The position numbers and the translations under genes are program-made. From assembly GCA_001897535.1 (NCBI GenBank), contig MKTC01000038.1, forward strand, positions 1 to 53,284: 53,284 bases of DNA. The letters run 5' to 3'. The notes under the pieces are model-generated. The model was given only the letters and a program-made list of their open reading frames with translations. It made no database searches and had not been told where the DNA came from. Of the stretch, positions 1 to 9,366 are shown in pieces (position 1 is the first letter of the stretch; each line of letters opens with the position of its first letter). This DNA comes from Bacteroidetes bacterium 37-13 (GTDB lineage: Bacteria > Bacteroidota > Bacteroidia > Chitinophagales > LD1).

Positions 1-3000
1 CCATACAACTACTTATGGAGCAATGGCGGCACATCGAATAGTATATCAGATGTAGCAGGTACATATAGCTTAACAGTAACAGACGGCAACGGCTGTACAA
101 AAGTAAGTAGTGCAACGCTTACTCAGCCAGCTTCTGCATTAAGTATTATTGGTAGTAAAACAGATGTAACTTGTAATGGAGCAGCAAATGGTTCTATCAA
201 TGTGAATGTAATAGGAGGAGCAGTTCCATATAGCTATGCTTGGAGCAATGGAGCAGTTGTAAATTCTTTAAACGGGTTAAGCGCAGGCTCTTATACGGTT
301 ACAGTAACTGATGCAAATGGTTGTGTAGAAACTGAAACTTATGTAATTAGCGAACCTTCTGCATTGGTAACAAGTATTACAGGTACAAATGTTACATGTG
401 CAGGTGCTGCAAATGGTACTGTTGATTTCACAGTTTCTGGTGGCACATCACCATATACATTCGCTTGGAACAATTATGCTAATACTGAAGATTTGGCGAA
501 TGTTGGAGGTGGAACATATATTGTTGTTGTAACTGATGCAAATGGTTGCACAGCAAGAGAAACTTACACAGTTAGCGAACCTCAGCCTATTGTAATCAAC
601 GTAGTTACATTAACTAATGTAAATTGTAATGGTGATACAACCGGAGCTATTGATTTGAGTACGGTTGGTGGTACAACTCCATACTCATTTGCATGGTCAA
701 ATGGCGAAACAACTGAAGATATTTCAGGCTTAGTAGCTGGAAATTATTCAGTTACCGTAACTGACTTTAACGGATGTACAAAAGTTGGCACTTATGTAAT
801 TACACAACCTGCTATAATTCAAATTAGTGGTACAGTTAAAAATGTATCATGTGCTAATGCGTCTGATGGAGAAGTTAATCAATCGGTGATTGGTGGTATT
901 CTTCCATACACTTATGCTTGGAGCAATGGCGCTTCAACATTAAATGTTTCAGCTTTAAGTGGAGGAACATATACATTCACAGTTACCGATGGAAATGGCT
1001 GCACAGCTACTGCATCATATACTGTAACAGAGCCTCAGCCTCTGGCTTCAACCATTACAAAAGTAGATGTTGATTGCCCTGGTGCTGCAAATGGTTCAGC
1101 TTCTATAAGTGTAACCGGTGGAACTGCACCTTACACGTATTTATGGAATAATCTTACAATAAGTTCAAGCATTACAGGACTTAGTGGTGGAAAATACTAC
1201 GTGATTGTAAAAGATAAGAATAATTGCGAACTAAGCGACAGTGTTTTGATTGCAGAGCCACAACCTATTGTGATTACGCCAACTGTAACCAATGTATCTT
1301 GTAACAGCGGAAACAATGGTTCTGTAACTGTTGCAGTAACAGGAGGTACTTCAGGCTATACTTATGCTTGGAGCAATGGTGGCTCAACAGCAACAATTTC
1401 TAACTTAGTTGCAGGTCAATATACTTTAACGGTTACTGATGCAAACAACTGCACACAAACAATTTCAGTAAATGTAACTCAACCTGTGGTTCTTGCAGTT
1501 AGCGGAACTGCTGTTGATGTGCTTTGTAATGGAGCATCTAATGGAAAAGTAGATATTACAGTTATTGGCGGAACTATTCCATACACATTTGCATGGTCAA
1601 ACGGTGCAACTACCGAAGACTTAAATAATGTACCTGCCGGAGCATATAGTGTAACAGTAACTGATTTTGCAGGCTGTATTGCCAGCAGAAATGATACTGT
1701 AAAGGAACCAACACCTATTGTTTCTTCTGTTACATCAACGAATGTTACTTGTTTTGGTGCGAAAAATGGAACAGCTTCTGTTTCTGTTTCAGGCGGAACA
1801 GCTCCATACACTTATTTGTGGAGTACTTTCCAAGGAAGTCAAAATATTAGCAATTTGAACGGAGGTTTGTACATCGTAATTATTACAGATAACAACGGTT
1901 GCGAAAAACGTGATAGTGCCAATATTTTTGAACCACTTCCGCTTACTTTAACCACTACTGTAAACCAAATTACTTGCTTCAATGCAAATAACGGTTCAAT
2001 AGCAGTGAATGTAACAGGTGGAACACCTACTTACACTTATGCTTGGAGCAATGGCGCAACTTCTGCTTCTGTAACAGGTTTAGCTGGAGGAGTTTATGAA
2101 GTTACGGTAACTGATGTACAAGGTTGCACCGCAGTTACAAGTACTCAAATTATCAATCCTTCTCAACTAAATATCAATGCATTAGTAAGAACACCTAAAT
2201 GCTCTGGCGATAGCAATGGTGCAATTGATTTAATTGTTTCTGGTGGCACCCCTGCTTATCATTTCAATTGGAGTAATGGCGATACTATTGAAGATTTGAA
2301 TGGCTTAACTTCAGGAGTTTATGTGGTAACTGTTACCGATTCTAAAGGTTGTACCAAAGTTGATACAGTAGATGTATCTCAACCAAGTCCACTCTACCAA
2401 ACAGGTATTATTACAGATGTTACTTGCGCAGGAGCGAGCGATGGTGTAATTATCAATACTGCTTACGGTGGCACATTGCCTTACACTTATGAGTGGAATG
2501 ATGGCTCTGTAAACAAGGATAGAGGAAACTTATCTGGTGGTGCATATACAGTTACTGTAACCGATGGTAATGGTTGTGTGGCTACAGGGACTTACAATGT
2601 TGTAGAACCACTGCCTTTAACATTGTCGCTCGTAAAAACAGATATTGATTGCTATGGAGCAGCTACCGGAAAAGTTTCGGCTGTTGTAGGTGGTGGCACA
2701 TATCCTTATTACTACTTGTGGAGCAATTTTGATATTGATTCAGCAATTAACAATTTAGTTGCCGATAAATATTCAGTAGTAGTTACCGATAAGAATAACT
2801 GTAGAATTACAGATTCTATTACTGTAAATCAAAATACTCAAATTGTAATTACAGGTGTTGCGGTAGATGCAAAATGTAAAGGCATAGCCGATGGCAGCGT
2901 TACAATCTCTGTTACTGGCGGAAAAGGCAGTTATACTTACGCTTGGACAGGTGGTGCTACTACCCAAAACTTACAAAATGTTTTAGCAGGAACTTATACA

Positions 3001-3520
3001 GTTACTGTTACAGATAGTTTAGGTTGCAGCAGTACTGCTACGTTCACAGTTGGTGAGAAAACAAAACTTTCTACCAACATAAGTATTAGCAATCCAATTT
3101 GCTCTGGTGGTAGCACCGGATTTGCATCAGTATTTGTTTCTGGTGGAGCAGAGCCATACTCATTTAGTTGGAATACACAGCCAACTCAAAATGGAGCTAC
3201 TGCTACCCAATTAGCTGCTGGAAATTATGTGGTTTCAATTACCGATAACCAAGGTTGTGTTGCTTTAGATACTGCTGTTTTAGTTCAACCAACACCAATT
3301 ACGGTAACAGCAAATGTTCAAAATGCAAAATGCTCAAACACGGCTAATGGAAAAGTTACGGTTACGGCAACAGGTGGCAATCAACCATATATTTATGTGT
3401 TAAACGGCATTACGCAATCAACAAATGAGTTTTCGGGCTTAGCTCCGGGTACATATACATTGCTGGTGCGCGATGCAAATGGTTGCGAAGGAACAACAAC
3501 ATTCACAGTAACTGCGCCAA
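1..3520 (+). repeat. Array of about 16 SprB-type coding repeats
   Basis: Direct, degenerate repeats of roughly 220-240 bp within the surface-protein gene. The recurring elements at DNA level encode TWSNG/AWSNG and VTVTD-NGC blocks. Copies are clearly diverged from one another, so this is an old modular array, not a recent tandem expansion. A related array lies in the opposite orientation at 36950-39255. Confidence 0.85.
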
Positions 3521-4080
3521 ATGCAATATCTGTTGAATTAGTTACCGATAAGCAAATTATACTTGCCGGAATGGAAGCTCAACTAACAGCTATCACAACT
3601 TCAACCAAGAATGTAGTTTCTCATGTTTGGAGCCCGCTTGGTACATTTAACTTTAGCAACTGTGCCGACACTACAAATTGCAGCGACCCACGAGTTGCTC
3701 CGCTTTCTACCACAACTTATACTGTAGTAGTGATGGATGAAGATTCTTGTACCGCAAGCGATACCGTAACGGTAAAAGTTGCACATGATGAGTCTTCATT
3801 CTTCCCAACAGCATTTACACCTAACGGTGATGGATTAAACGACCGTTTTGAGTTTGATATTTTAGGTGCAATTGATGCAGATGTGAAAGTTTATGACCGT
3901 TGGGGTAATTTGATTTACACAAATGCCAGCCAGAAAAACGGTATTGGTTTGGGTCAAGGTTGGGACGGCACATTTAAAGGCGTTCCGGTAGAATTTGATA
4001 CTTATGTTTACATAATTAAAGTTCGATACTTTAATGGTGTTGAAAAAGATATGAAAGGAACAATAGCAGTGATGAAGTAA
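1..4080 (+). CDS. Giant SprB-repeat cell-surface protein with T9SS type B sorting domain (5' end outside window)
   Basis: The frame is open from the first base, so the gene begins upstream of the window and the in-frame ATG at 202 is not a real start. About 1359 residues are visible. They form some 16 degenerate repeats of 75-80 residues; each has a Cys near its start, then a GG-x-x-PYxYxWSNG core and a GxYxVTVTDxxGC end, matching the SprB repeat family of gliding/adhesion proteins. After the repeats comes a divergent Ig-like stretch and a CHU_C-type C-terminal domain starting around 3800 (PTAFTPNGDGLND, then YDRWGN, WDG). That domain is the signal for export by the type IX system and for surface attachment. 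Role inferred: a long adhesive filament. The ligand cannot be told. A terminator follows immediately. Confidence 0.93.
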   Translation, partial: PYNYLWSNGGTSNSISDVAGTYSLTVTDGNGCTKVSSATLTQPASALSIIGSKTDVTCNGAANGSINVNVIGGAVPYSYAWSNGAVVNSLNGLSAGSYTVTVTDANGCVETETYVISEPSALVTSITGTNVTCAGAANGTVDFTVSGGTSPYTFAWNNYANTEDLANVGGGTYIVVVTDANGCTARETYTVSEPQPIVINVVTLTNVNCNGDTTGAIDLSTVGGTTPYSFAWSNGETTEDISGLVAGNYSVTVTDFNGCTKVGTYVITQPAIIQISGTVKNVSCANASDGEVNQSVIGGILPYTYAWSNGASTLNVSALSGGTYTFTVTDGNGCTATASYTVTEPQPLASTITKVDVDCPGAANGSASISVTGGTAPYTYLWNNLTISSSITGLSGGKYYVIVKDKNNCELSDSVLIAEPQPIVITPTVTNVSCNSGNNGSVTVAVTGGTSGYTYAWSNGGSTATISNLVAGQYTLTVTDANNCTQTISVNVTQPVVLAVSGTAVDVLCNGASNGKVDITVIGGTIPYTFAWSNGATTEDLNNVPAGAYSVTVTDFAGCIASRNDTVKEPTPIVSSVTSTNVTCFGAKNGTASVSVSGGTAPYTYLWSTFQGSQNISNLNGGLYIVIITDNNGCEKRDSANIFEPLPLTLTTTVNQITCFNANNGSIAVNVTGGTPTYTYAWSNGATSASVTGLAGGVYEVTVTDVQGCTAVTSTQIINPSQLNINALVRTPKCSGDSNGAIDLIVSGGTPAYHFNWSNGDTIEDLNGLTSGVYVVTVTDSKGCTKVDTVDVSQPSPLYQTGIITDVTCAGASDGVIINTAYGGTLPYTYEWNDGSVNKDRGNLSGGAYTVTVTDGNGCVATGTYNVVEPLPLTLSLVKTDIDCYGAATGKVSAVVGGGTYPYYYLWSNFDIDSAINNLVADKYSVVVTDKNNCRITDSITVNQNTQIVITGVAVDAKCKGIADGSVTISVTGGKGSYTYAWTGGATTQNLQNVLAGTYTVTVTDSLGCSSTATFTVGEKTKLSTNISISNPICSGGSTGFASVFVSGGAEPYSFSWNTQPTQNGATATQLAAGNYVVSITDNQGCVALDTAVLVQPTPITVTANVQNAKCSNTANGKVTVTATGGNQPYIYVLNGITQSTNEFSGLAPGTYTLLVRDANGCEGTTTFTVTAPNAISVELVTDKQIILAGMEAQLTAITTSTKNVVSHVWSPLGTFNFSNCADTTNCSDPRVAPLSTTTYTVVVMDEDSCTASDTVTVKVAHDESSFFPTAFTPNGDGLNDRFEFDILGAIDADVKVYDRWGNLIYTNASQKNGIGLGQGWDGTFKGVPVEFDTYVYIIKVRYFNGVEKDMKGTIAVMK

Positions 4081-4103
4081 TTCCTATTGCTTTTAAATTT
4101 CAC

Positions 4104-4136
4104 AAGAGCCAAGCATCATGCTTGGCTCTTTTTTTT
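4104..4136 (+). terminator. Rho-independent terminator after the SprB-repeat gene
   Basis: A perfect 12-bp stem (4104-4115 with 4119-4130) closes a 3-nt loop and runs into a T tract at 4129-4136. It lies 24 bp after the stop codon of the adhesin gene and separates it from the MbnP-like gene. Confidence 0.9.
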
Positions 4137-4185
4137 ATCTGAGGCTAATCATAAACTATTAAGTTTTGGAGAGGTAGATTTGTGT

Positions 4186-4899
4186 ATGAAAATTTGGAAT
4201 CTCTCACTACTCTGCTTCTTGGTAGCAATGTTTTTTTATAGCTGCAAAAAAGATACTGAAATTGATGGAAACGTTCAACTATCAATTCAATATAAAGTGG
4301 ATAATTCCCTATTGCTTGCGGATACTTTTGCCTACCAAAGTCCCGCTGGTTATCAATATAAAATTACCAAATTGGAATATTTTATCTCTAATATTCAGTT
4401 AAAAGATATTTCGGGTAAACTACAGCAATTGGATACAGTGTTTTATGTGAATGCTTTGCAGTCTTCTACTAATTCAATTGTGTTGCCTAATATTCCAACA
4501 GGAAAATATACAGATTTGTATTTCAGTATCGGGCTCGATTCTTTGCACAATATTTCTAATTCGTTGAGCGGCTCGGTAGAAATGGAAAACATGGCTTGGC
4601 CTGATATGATGGGTGGCGGTTATCATTTCCTAAAGTTGGAAGGCAAGTATCTGAACAATGGAAAAGAAGAAGGCTTTGCCATTCACTTAGGAAAAAATAA
4701 GAATTTGGTAAATGTGCATTTAGCGCGAACGATTGAAGTTATGGTAAATACAAACACAACTTTTCCTCTTACCATGAATATAAATGAGTGGCTAAAAAAT
4801 CCAGAAACATACGATTTTGTTTTAGATGGAAGCTATTCAATGAGTAGCGATGCAGCGATGCACAAACTACAAAAAAATGGCAGCGATGTGTTTTATTAA
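4186..4899 (+). CDS. MbnP-like lipoprotein, putative copper-binding partner of the adjacent di-heme enzyme
   Basis: 237-residue lipoprotein: the signal peptide ends in a lipobox FYSC with the lipidated Cys at position 20. I start it at 4186, not at the in-frame ATG 4087, because only 4186 puts the signal peptide at the N-terminus and 4087 overlaps the preceding terminator. The body resembles the MbnP-like domain: YKITKLEYFISNIQL, a WPDMMGGGYHFLKLEGK block, and NINEWLKNP near the end. In the family, MbnP binds copper and a Trp is oxidised to kynurenine by the di-heme partner MbnH. Candidate tryptophans here are W138 and W202. The next gene, 12 bp downstream, is the matching di-heme peroxidase, which supports the call. 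Which Trp is modified, and whether copper is bound, is inference. Confidence 0.75.
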   Translation: MKIWNLSLLCFLVAMFFYSCKKDTEIDGNVQLSIQYKVDNSLLLADTFAYQSPAGYQYKITKLEYFISNIQLKDISGKLQQLDTVFYVNALQSSTNSIVLPNIPTGKYTDLYFSIGLDSLHNISNSLSGSVEMENMAWPDMMGGGYHFLKLEGKYLNNGKEEGFAIHLGKNKNLVNVHLARTIEVMVNTNTTFPLTMNINEWLKNPETYDFVLDGSYSMSSDAAMHKLQKNGSDVFY

Positions 4900-4911
4900 A
4901 ATAGAAGGAAT

Positions 4912-5928
4912 ATGCGTATAAAAGTTAGTGTTGCTTTGCTGCTTGCAGTTGTTGCATTTTTTTATTCTTGTAGAAAGCAAACGGTACAAGAAGAGCCGTA
5001 TATACAAACGCCCATCTCGTTGGCTATTCCACCGTATTTTCCTAAAATGAAAATACCTGAAGATAATCCAATGACTAAGGAACGATTGGCATTAGGCAGA
5101 AAACTTTATTACGACCCAATACTTTCTAACAATGGAAAATCTTGTTCGAGTTGCCATTATCAAGAAAATGGGTTTACAATAAATACTATGGTTGGCGGGA
5201 TACCGGTATTGCCGCATGTGAATTTAGGTTGGAGTAAAAATTTTCTTTGGAAAGGTGAAAAACATTATACTTTAGAAGAAATGATGCTATATGAAGTAAA
5301 TGAGTTTTTTGCTACAGATTTAAACAAGATAAATGCCGATGAAGAATATAAAAAACTCTTCAAACAAGCATTTGGAGTAAATAGTATTTCTTCAAAAGAA
5401 ATTGCGTATTCGCTTGCGCAGTTTTTCCGTTCCTTAATTTCAGGCAATTCAAAATTCGATAAGTATAGAAGAAGAGAGGTTGCTTTTACATCTGAAGAAC
5501 AGCGCGGTATGGAAATATTTTTTACCGAAAAAGGAGATTGTTTTCATTGCCACGGAATAATGCTTTTTACTGATAATTTGTTTCACAATAATGGATTAGA
5601 TAGCACATTTACCTATAGCAAAGGAAGATATGATTTTACTGGTTTAGCAGCAGATATTGGATTGTATAAAACACCTACATTGCGCAATGCTGCATTGCGG
5701 AAAAACTTTATGCACGATGGCAGATTTAAAACTTTAGAAGAAGTGATTGAGTTTTACAACAGCGGTGTGCAACAACAATCGCCCAATATTGATCCATTGA
5801 TGGTTTTGCCGCAAAAAGAATTTGGTTTGCAGCTAACTGAACAAGATAAGTACGATTTGTTACAGTTTTTGAAAGCACTTACCGATACTACTTTCACAAA
5901 TAATCCGGAATTTTCTAAGCCCCATTAG
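4912..5928 (+). CDS. Di-heme cytochrome c peroxidase family protein, MbnH/MauG-like
   Basis: 338 residues with a lipoprotein signal (FYSC, Cys20), so probably periplasmic and membrane-tethered. Two CxxCH heme c sites are seen: C78-C81-H82 and C210-C213-H214. A MHDGRF block follows in the C-terminal half, typical of the BCCP/MauG superfamily. It is co-directional with the MbnP-like gene and starts 12 bp after it, so the two are probably one transcript. Family knowledge: such enzymes either reduce peroxide or, like MauG and MbnH, oxidise Trp in a partner protein. The neighbour favours the second role, but an ordinary cytochrome c peroxidase cannot be excluded. Confidence 0.88.
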   Translation: MRIKVSVALLLAVVAFFYSCRKQTVQEEPYIQTPISLAIPPYFPKMKIPEDNPMTKERLALGRKLYYDPILSNNGKSCSSCHYQENGFTINTMVGGIPVLPHVNLGWSKNFLWKGEKHYTLEEMMLYEVNEFFATDLNKINADEEYKKLFKQAFGVNSISSKEIAYSLAQFFRSLISGNSKFDKYRRREVAFTSEEQRGMEIFFTEKGDCFHCHGIMLFTDNLFHNNGLDSTFTYSKGRYDFTGLAADIGLYKTPTLRNAALRKNFMHDGRFKTLEEVIEFYNSGVQQQSPNIDPLMVLPQKEFGLQLTEQDKYDLLQFLKALTDTTFTNNPEFSKPH

Positions 5929-5944
5929 CACCAGAAAAACTTTC

Positions 5945-5952
5945 TACTTTTG
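5945..5952 (+). promoter_or_regulatory. -7 promoter element before the Crp/Fnr gene
   Basis: TACTTTTG matches the Bacteroidota -7 consensus TAnnTTTG. No TTG is present at the expected 19-bp spacing, so this is a weak or activator-dependent candidate. It would give a leader of about 60 nt. Confidence 0.4.
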
Positions 5953-6016
5953 TTTATGACTACAGTCAGAAATTAAAAATACTTTTTCGGATAATTTAGC
6001 TTTCAAAACAAATACC

Positions 6017-6712
6017 ATGATAATCAATAAAAGAAGGGATTGCCAAACTTGCGGCATACGAAATGTTACAATTCTAAACAATGCAAGTTCAGTATTATTA
6101 GAAATAATAAATTCTAAAAAGTACTGTTTGAAGTATTTACGTGGAGAAGAAATAGTGAAGGAAGGAACTCCAATAGAAGGAGTTTATATTGTTTCTTCCG
6201 GCATTGTAAAAATCCACAAACAAGGAAGGCACGGCAGGCAATTTATCTTGCGCCTTGCCACAACAGGTTCAATTATCGGTTTGCCGATGGAGGAAAACCA
6301 AAAACATGATTTTACAGTTACCGCAGTTGAAGATTCAAATGTGTGCTTTGTAGAACATTCAGATTTTAAAGAAGCGCTTAGAAACTTTCCGGAGCTAAAG
6401 GATAAATTGTTAGAAGAGTTTAGCAGAGAGTTGAAAGAAACAGAACTCCGTGCCATTAGTTTAGCCCAATTAAGTGTACGCGAAAAAGTAGCAGAATCTA
6501 TACACTATTTAGCTAAAACCTACAAAATCAACAACCGTTCAGGATTTTATAGAGTAAATGTTGGAAGGCAAGATATTGCAGAGTTTACCGGAACCACCAA
6601 AGAACAAGTTTCAAAGTACTACGGAGAGTTTGAAAGCCTTGATATTATTGCAGCTAAAGGCAGATTGCTTCATGTTAAAAACATGGAAAAGTTAGAAGAA
6701 ATATTCCATTGA
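6017..6712 (+). CDS. Crp/Fnr family transcriptional regulator
   Basis: 231 residues. The N-terminal half is a cyclic-nucleotide-binding-like beta-roll (about 25-130; GTPIEGVYIVSSGIVKI). The C-terminal half is a winged helix with recognition region GRQDIAEFTGTTKEQVSKYY (about 190-210). Cysteines lie at 9, 12, 37 and 110. Cys9/Cys12 form a CxxC at the extreme N-terminus, reminiscent of Fnr-type Fe-S or redox sensing, but the third canonical N-terminal Cys is missing, so Fe-S binding is uncertain. Its own -7 element lies upstream and a strong terminator follows, so it is probably monocistronic. Location after a di-heme peroxidase would suit an oxygen/redox regulator (inference). Confidence 0.9.
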   Translation: MIINKRRDCQTCGIRNVTILNNASSVLLEIINSKKYCLKYLRGEEIVKEGTPIEGVYIVSSGIVKIHKQGRHGRQFILRLATTGSIIGLPMEENQKHDFTVTAVEDSNVCFVEHSDFKEALRNFPELKDKLLEEFSRELKETELRAISLAQLSVREKVAESIHYLAKTYKINNRSGFYRVNVGRQDIAEFTGTTKEQVSKYYGEFESLDIIAAKGRLLHVKNMEKLEEIFH

Positions 6713-6736
6713 TAATTTTTCTGCAAAAGGTATTTT

Positions 6737-6780
6737 GCCCTGGTTTGAAGTAAGGCTTTTGCTTCAAATCAGGGCTTTTT
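6737..6780 (+). terminator. Rho-independent terminator after the Crp/Fnr gene
   Basis: 14-bp stem with a single G:T wobble (6737-6750 with 6762-6775), an 11-nt loop, then five T residues. Confidence 0.9.
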
Positions 6781-6784
6781 GTTT

Positions 6785-7129
6785 TGCGTAAAGCACAATT
6801 GGCATGGCGAAATAATCTTAGAAAGCACGTATTTATTGACTTTTATGCAAATTGTACATTTTTCTAAACTGCTTTTGTATGAATTTTAGTACAAATTTTA
6901 GTTTAAGAGAAAGTGGTACTGCTAAACAAGAAAAAATATTTATAATAAATAATTTCAAAATAAAATAGTTCCAAGTTGCTTAAAATCAATAGTTTGTAAT
7001 TTAAATTGTTATTTAAAATGGATTTTTTTATTGCTTACCAAAAACTTTTTTAGGGCTAAATTCCAATTTTTAGAAAAATAACTAACTTTGGCATACACTT
7101 TGTGCCTATAAGAACAAAATGTTTTATCT
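6785..7129. other. Intergenic region, very AT-rich, no gene seen
   Basis: No credible ORF. It contains a small inverted repeat TTTGTA-N10-TACAAA around 6874-6895 that could be a regulator site but is too short to assign. It also has a -7-like TAACTTTG at 7083-7090 with only a weak -33 match (TTC in place of TTG), the likely promoter of the secreted protein starting at 7130. Confidence 0.5.
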
Positions 7130-9055
7130 ATGAAATCAATTTTACTATTCGCGAACTTAGTTTTACTAACATTTGTAGGCTTTTCGCAAGCACTAACCCC
7201 CAATTATACATTCTTTAATTCTGCTGATACGGTTTATGTGCAGCCGGGCGCGTTGCTATATATAGGCAACGATCCGGATAATGGCTCGTATGGCGATTTG
7301 GTAATACGAGGCGATTCTACAACACCAGGTCAAGGTGTGATATATAATGATGGTGTAATTTCTGTTACAGGTGATATGGTTTCGGGTGATACAATTGATG
7401 GTAAAAGCTATGGAAACCCAAAGCTAGATACCGTAAAAGGTGTCTTTTATTCTGTGCCACCAACAGATATTAAAGAAAGAATGGTTGTGTTTAATGGCGA
7501 TGATAATATGCAAATTATCAAAGGTTATTTAGATCAACCGGAAGCTTCTTTCTTTAATTTGGGAATTGATAAAGATGTGAACCAAAATGGAGCAAGTGTA
7601 ATTTTAGGTAACAATGCTCGTGTTCGTGGGTCAATTGTTTGGGATCCGGCTCAACCGGGCATCACATCTGCAACTTACGATGAAAGTAAAGCGCAAGCCA
7701 TGGCAGTAAACGGTGGTTATGTTCGTGGCGGCAAGTATGGTAGAATTAAAACTTTCCGCAATGGAAAAGATTACGAATTATATGTTTCTAATACGGCCCA
7801 AAATGCAATAGTAAACTATTCAACATTTGTGGTAAACGGTGCTGATGCATTAAAAATTGTGGAGAACCGTGGAGAGCAAGGCGTTGGTATTGGTGGTCTT
7901 TCTCGAGAAATAGGAAGTACTGGAATGGATTATGCTTTTCCTGTTGGTACTGGTCTTAGAGGCAACAATGGTGCGGTATTAAACTTTAGCAGTTTACCAC
8001 CAAGTAATTCAAAGAAAGTACGTGCTATGTTTGTTAATGTTGCTGATAGCTCAATGGGTACAATACATTACAGCCACTATACTGCAAGTTATGCATGTAA
8101 CGGTGGTAATCCACAGTGGTTTATATTTGATACATTTGTTACCGACCACGGCTATTGGAGCTTTGATGCAGATCAAAATAATCAGGCTTATTATCAATAT
8201 GTAATTAAGTCATTCCCGAATGGTTTAAGTGGATTTAGTTCAGGACTAATTACTAGCGGTAACAATATTCGCTTGCTTAAATATTCTGATGCTGTTGGCA
8301 ATAAGCCAATTGGAGATTGGACTCCTTACGCTCCTGGTATTGGTAGCGCAGATGCGAACTTAGTTGCTAATACTTTGTTTAGCGGTAACTTAAATGCTTG
8401 CTATAGCGATGCTCAAAGCGGTATTCCAGGCGGTCCTTATCAAGATTTTTCTCACTTTCAAATTGGAGGAAGCAACTCAAATGCTTTGCCTGTTGAATTA
8501 GTTTCTTTAAAAGCATACCCTGTTAATAATGAATATATTCGTGTAGATTGGGCAACAGCTACTGAATTGAATAACGACAAATTTGAAGTACTAAGAAGTG
8601 AAGACGGTGTGAACTTTGTGAAAGTAGGTGAAGTGAAAGGAAACGGAACAACTACAGATGCACACAGCTACGCATTTAACGATAAAAATGTGTTGCCAAA
8701 CGTTGTTTATTACTATCGTTTAAATCAAGTTGATTTAGATGGCACAGCATCTTTAACATATATTGTTTCTGCTGCAATTACCGGTTCCGACAATATTGTT
8801 ATCAGCGAATTTATTCCTAATCCTTCTCGTGGTGCAACTAAATTACTTATCACATCTCCAACTGATATCACTTTAAATGTTTCTATGTACAATGCTTTAG
8901 GTCAAGAATTGGAATCGTCTATAATCCACTTGCCAGCCGGTATTCAAACACCTTTTTCTGTTGATGCTTCTTTGCTTGCTTCTGGAAACTATATGGTTTC
9001 TTTGCGCAATGCCACTTTCTTTGCCTCTCGCAGATTGGTTGTTACTACCTACTAA
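7130..9055 (+). CDS. Secreted T9SS type A cargo protein of unknown function
   Basis: 641 residues. A signal peptide (about 1-20, ending FVGFSQA) is followed by an unrecognised beta-rich region with GDLVIRGDST and NARVRGSIVWDP, suggestive of a beta-solenoid or adhesin-like body. Around 445-550 there is a fibronectin-III-like piece (LPVELVSLKAYPVNN, VDWATATELNNDKFEV, YYYRLNQVDLDG) that commonly precedes T9SS signals. The last 75 residues are a type A sorting domain (NPSRGATKLLI, YNALGQEL, SGNYMVSL). The protein is therefore exported and either released or anchored at the cell surface. The substrate or ligand is not recognisable. It is flanked by an upstream AT-rich leader and a downstream terminator, so it is a single-gene unit. 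Confidence 0.85.
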   Translation: MKSILLFANLVLLTFVGFSQALTPNYTFFNSADTVYVQPGALLYIGNDPDNGSYGDLVIRGDSTTPGQGVIYNDGVISVTGDMVSGDTIDGKSYGNPKLDTVKGVFYSVPPTDIKERMVVFNGDDNMQIIKGYLDQPEASFFNLGIDKDVNQNGASVILGNNARVRGSIVWDPAQPGITSATYDESKAQAMAVNGGYVRGGKYGRIKTFRNGKDYELYVSNTAQNAIVNYSTFVVNGADALKIVENRGEQGVGIGGLSREIGSTGMDYAFPVGTGLRGNNGAVLNFSSLPPSNSKKVRAMFVNVADSSMGTIHYSHYTASYACNGGNPQWFIFDTFVTDHGYWSFDADQNNQAYYQYVIKSFPNGLSGFSSGLITSGNNIRLLKYSDAVGNKPIGDWTPYAPGIGSADANLVANTLFSGNLNACYSDAQSGIPGGPYQDFSHFQIGGSNSNALPVELVSLKAYPVNNEYIRVDWATATELNNDKFEVLRSEDGVNFVKVGEVKGNGTTTDAHSYAFNDKNVLPNVVYYYRLNQVDLDGTASLTYIVSAAITGSDNIVISEFIPNPSRGATKLLITSPTDITLNVSMYNALGQELESSIIHLPAGIQTPFSVDASLLASGNYMVSLRNATFFASRRLVVTTY

Positions 9056-9101
9056 AAATATTTTATCAATCATCTTGTACGCTTTTTTTAGTGTACGTTT
9101 A

Positions 9102-9138
9102 AAAATCGGTAAGGTTACATTCCTTACCGATTTTTTTT
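9102..9138 (+). terminator. Rho-independent terminator after the T9SS cargo gene
   Basis: 13-bp perfect stem (9102-9114 with 9122-9134), 7-nt loop and an eight-T tract. The A-rich 5' side means it could also act on the minus strand. The rest of 9139-9326 is AT-rich with no gene seen. Confidence 0.88.
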
Positions 9139-9326
9139 GTATTAGTTTCTATCTATTCTGTTTTGTCATTTTGTGAATGAAAAATGAGGTAAAAACAACA
9201 GTTTAGGTTTAACAAATTGTTTTCGTGTTCGTATTCATAATACGCTGATAAACAAAATAATACCCATTTAATAGTGATATAATTTCTTAAAAATATACCA
9301 TATATGGGAAAACTTTGGAAACTATT

Positions 9327-9357
9327 TTTGTTTTCTAAGTTCCCTTGTTTACATTCG
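9327..9357 (+). promoter_or_regulatory. Promoter of the TetR/RND efflux operon
   Basis: TTTG at 9327-9330, then exactly 19 bp, then TACATTCG at 9350-9357. This is one mismatch from the Bacteroidota TAnnTTTG -7 element. Transcription would begin near 9362, only about 5 nt before the ATG at 9367. The promoter lies inside the longer in-frame extension starting at 9304, so it decides in favour of the 9367 start. Confidence 0.6.
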
Positions 9358-9366
9358 CGCTCGCTT

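Noticed and set aside
202-204. ATG as the start of the left-edge SprB gene
   Set aside because: The same frame is open to base 1 and already encodes SprB repeat sequence before 202.
4087-4185. Earlier start for the MbnP-like lipoprotein
   Set aside because: It would read through the terminator hairpin and bury the signal peptide 33 residues into the protein.
6874-6895. Inverted repeat TTTGTA-N10-TACAAA as a regulator operator
   Set aside because: Six-base arms in a very AT-rich region are expected by chance; no matching second site seen.
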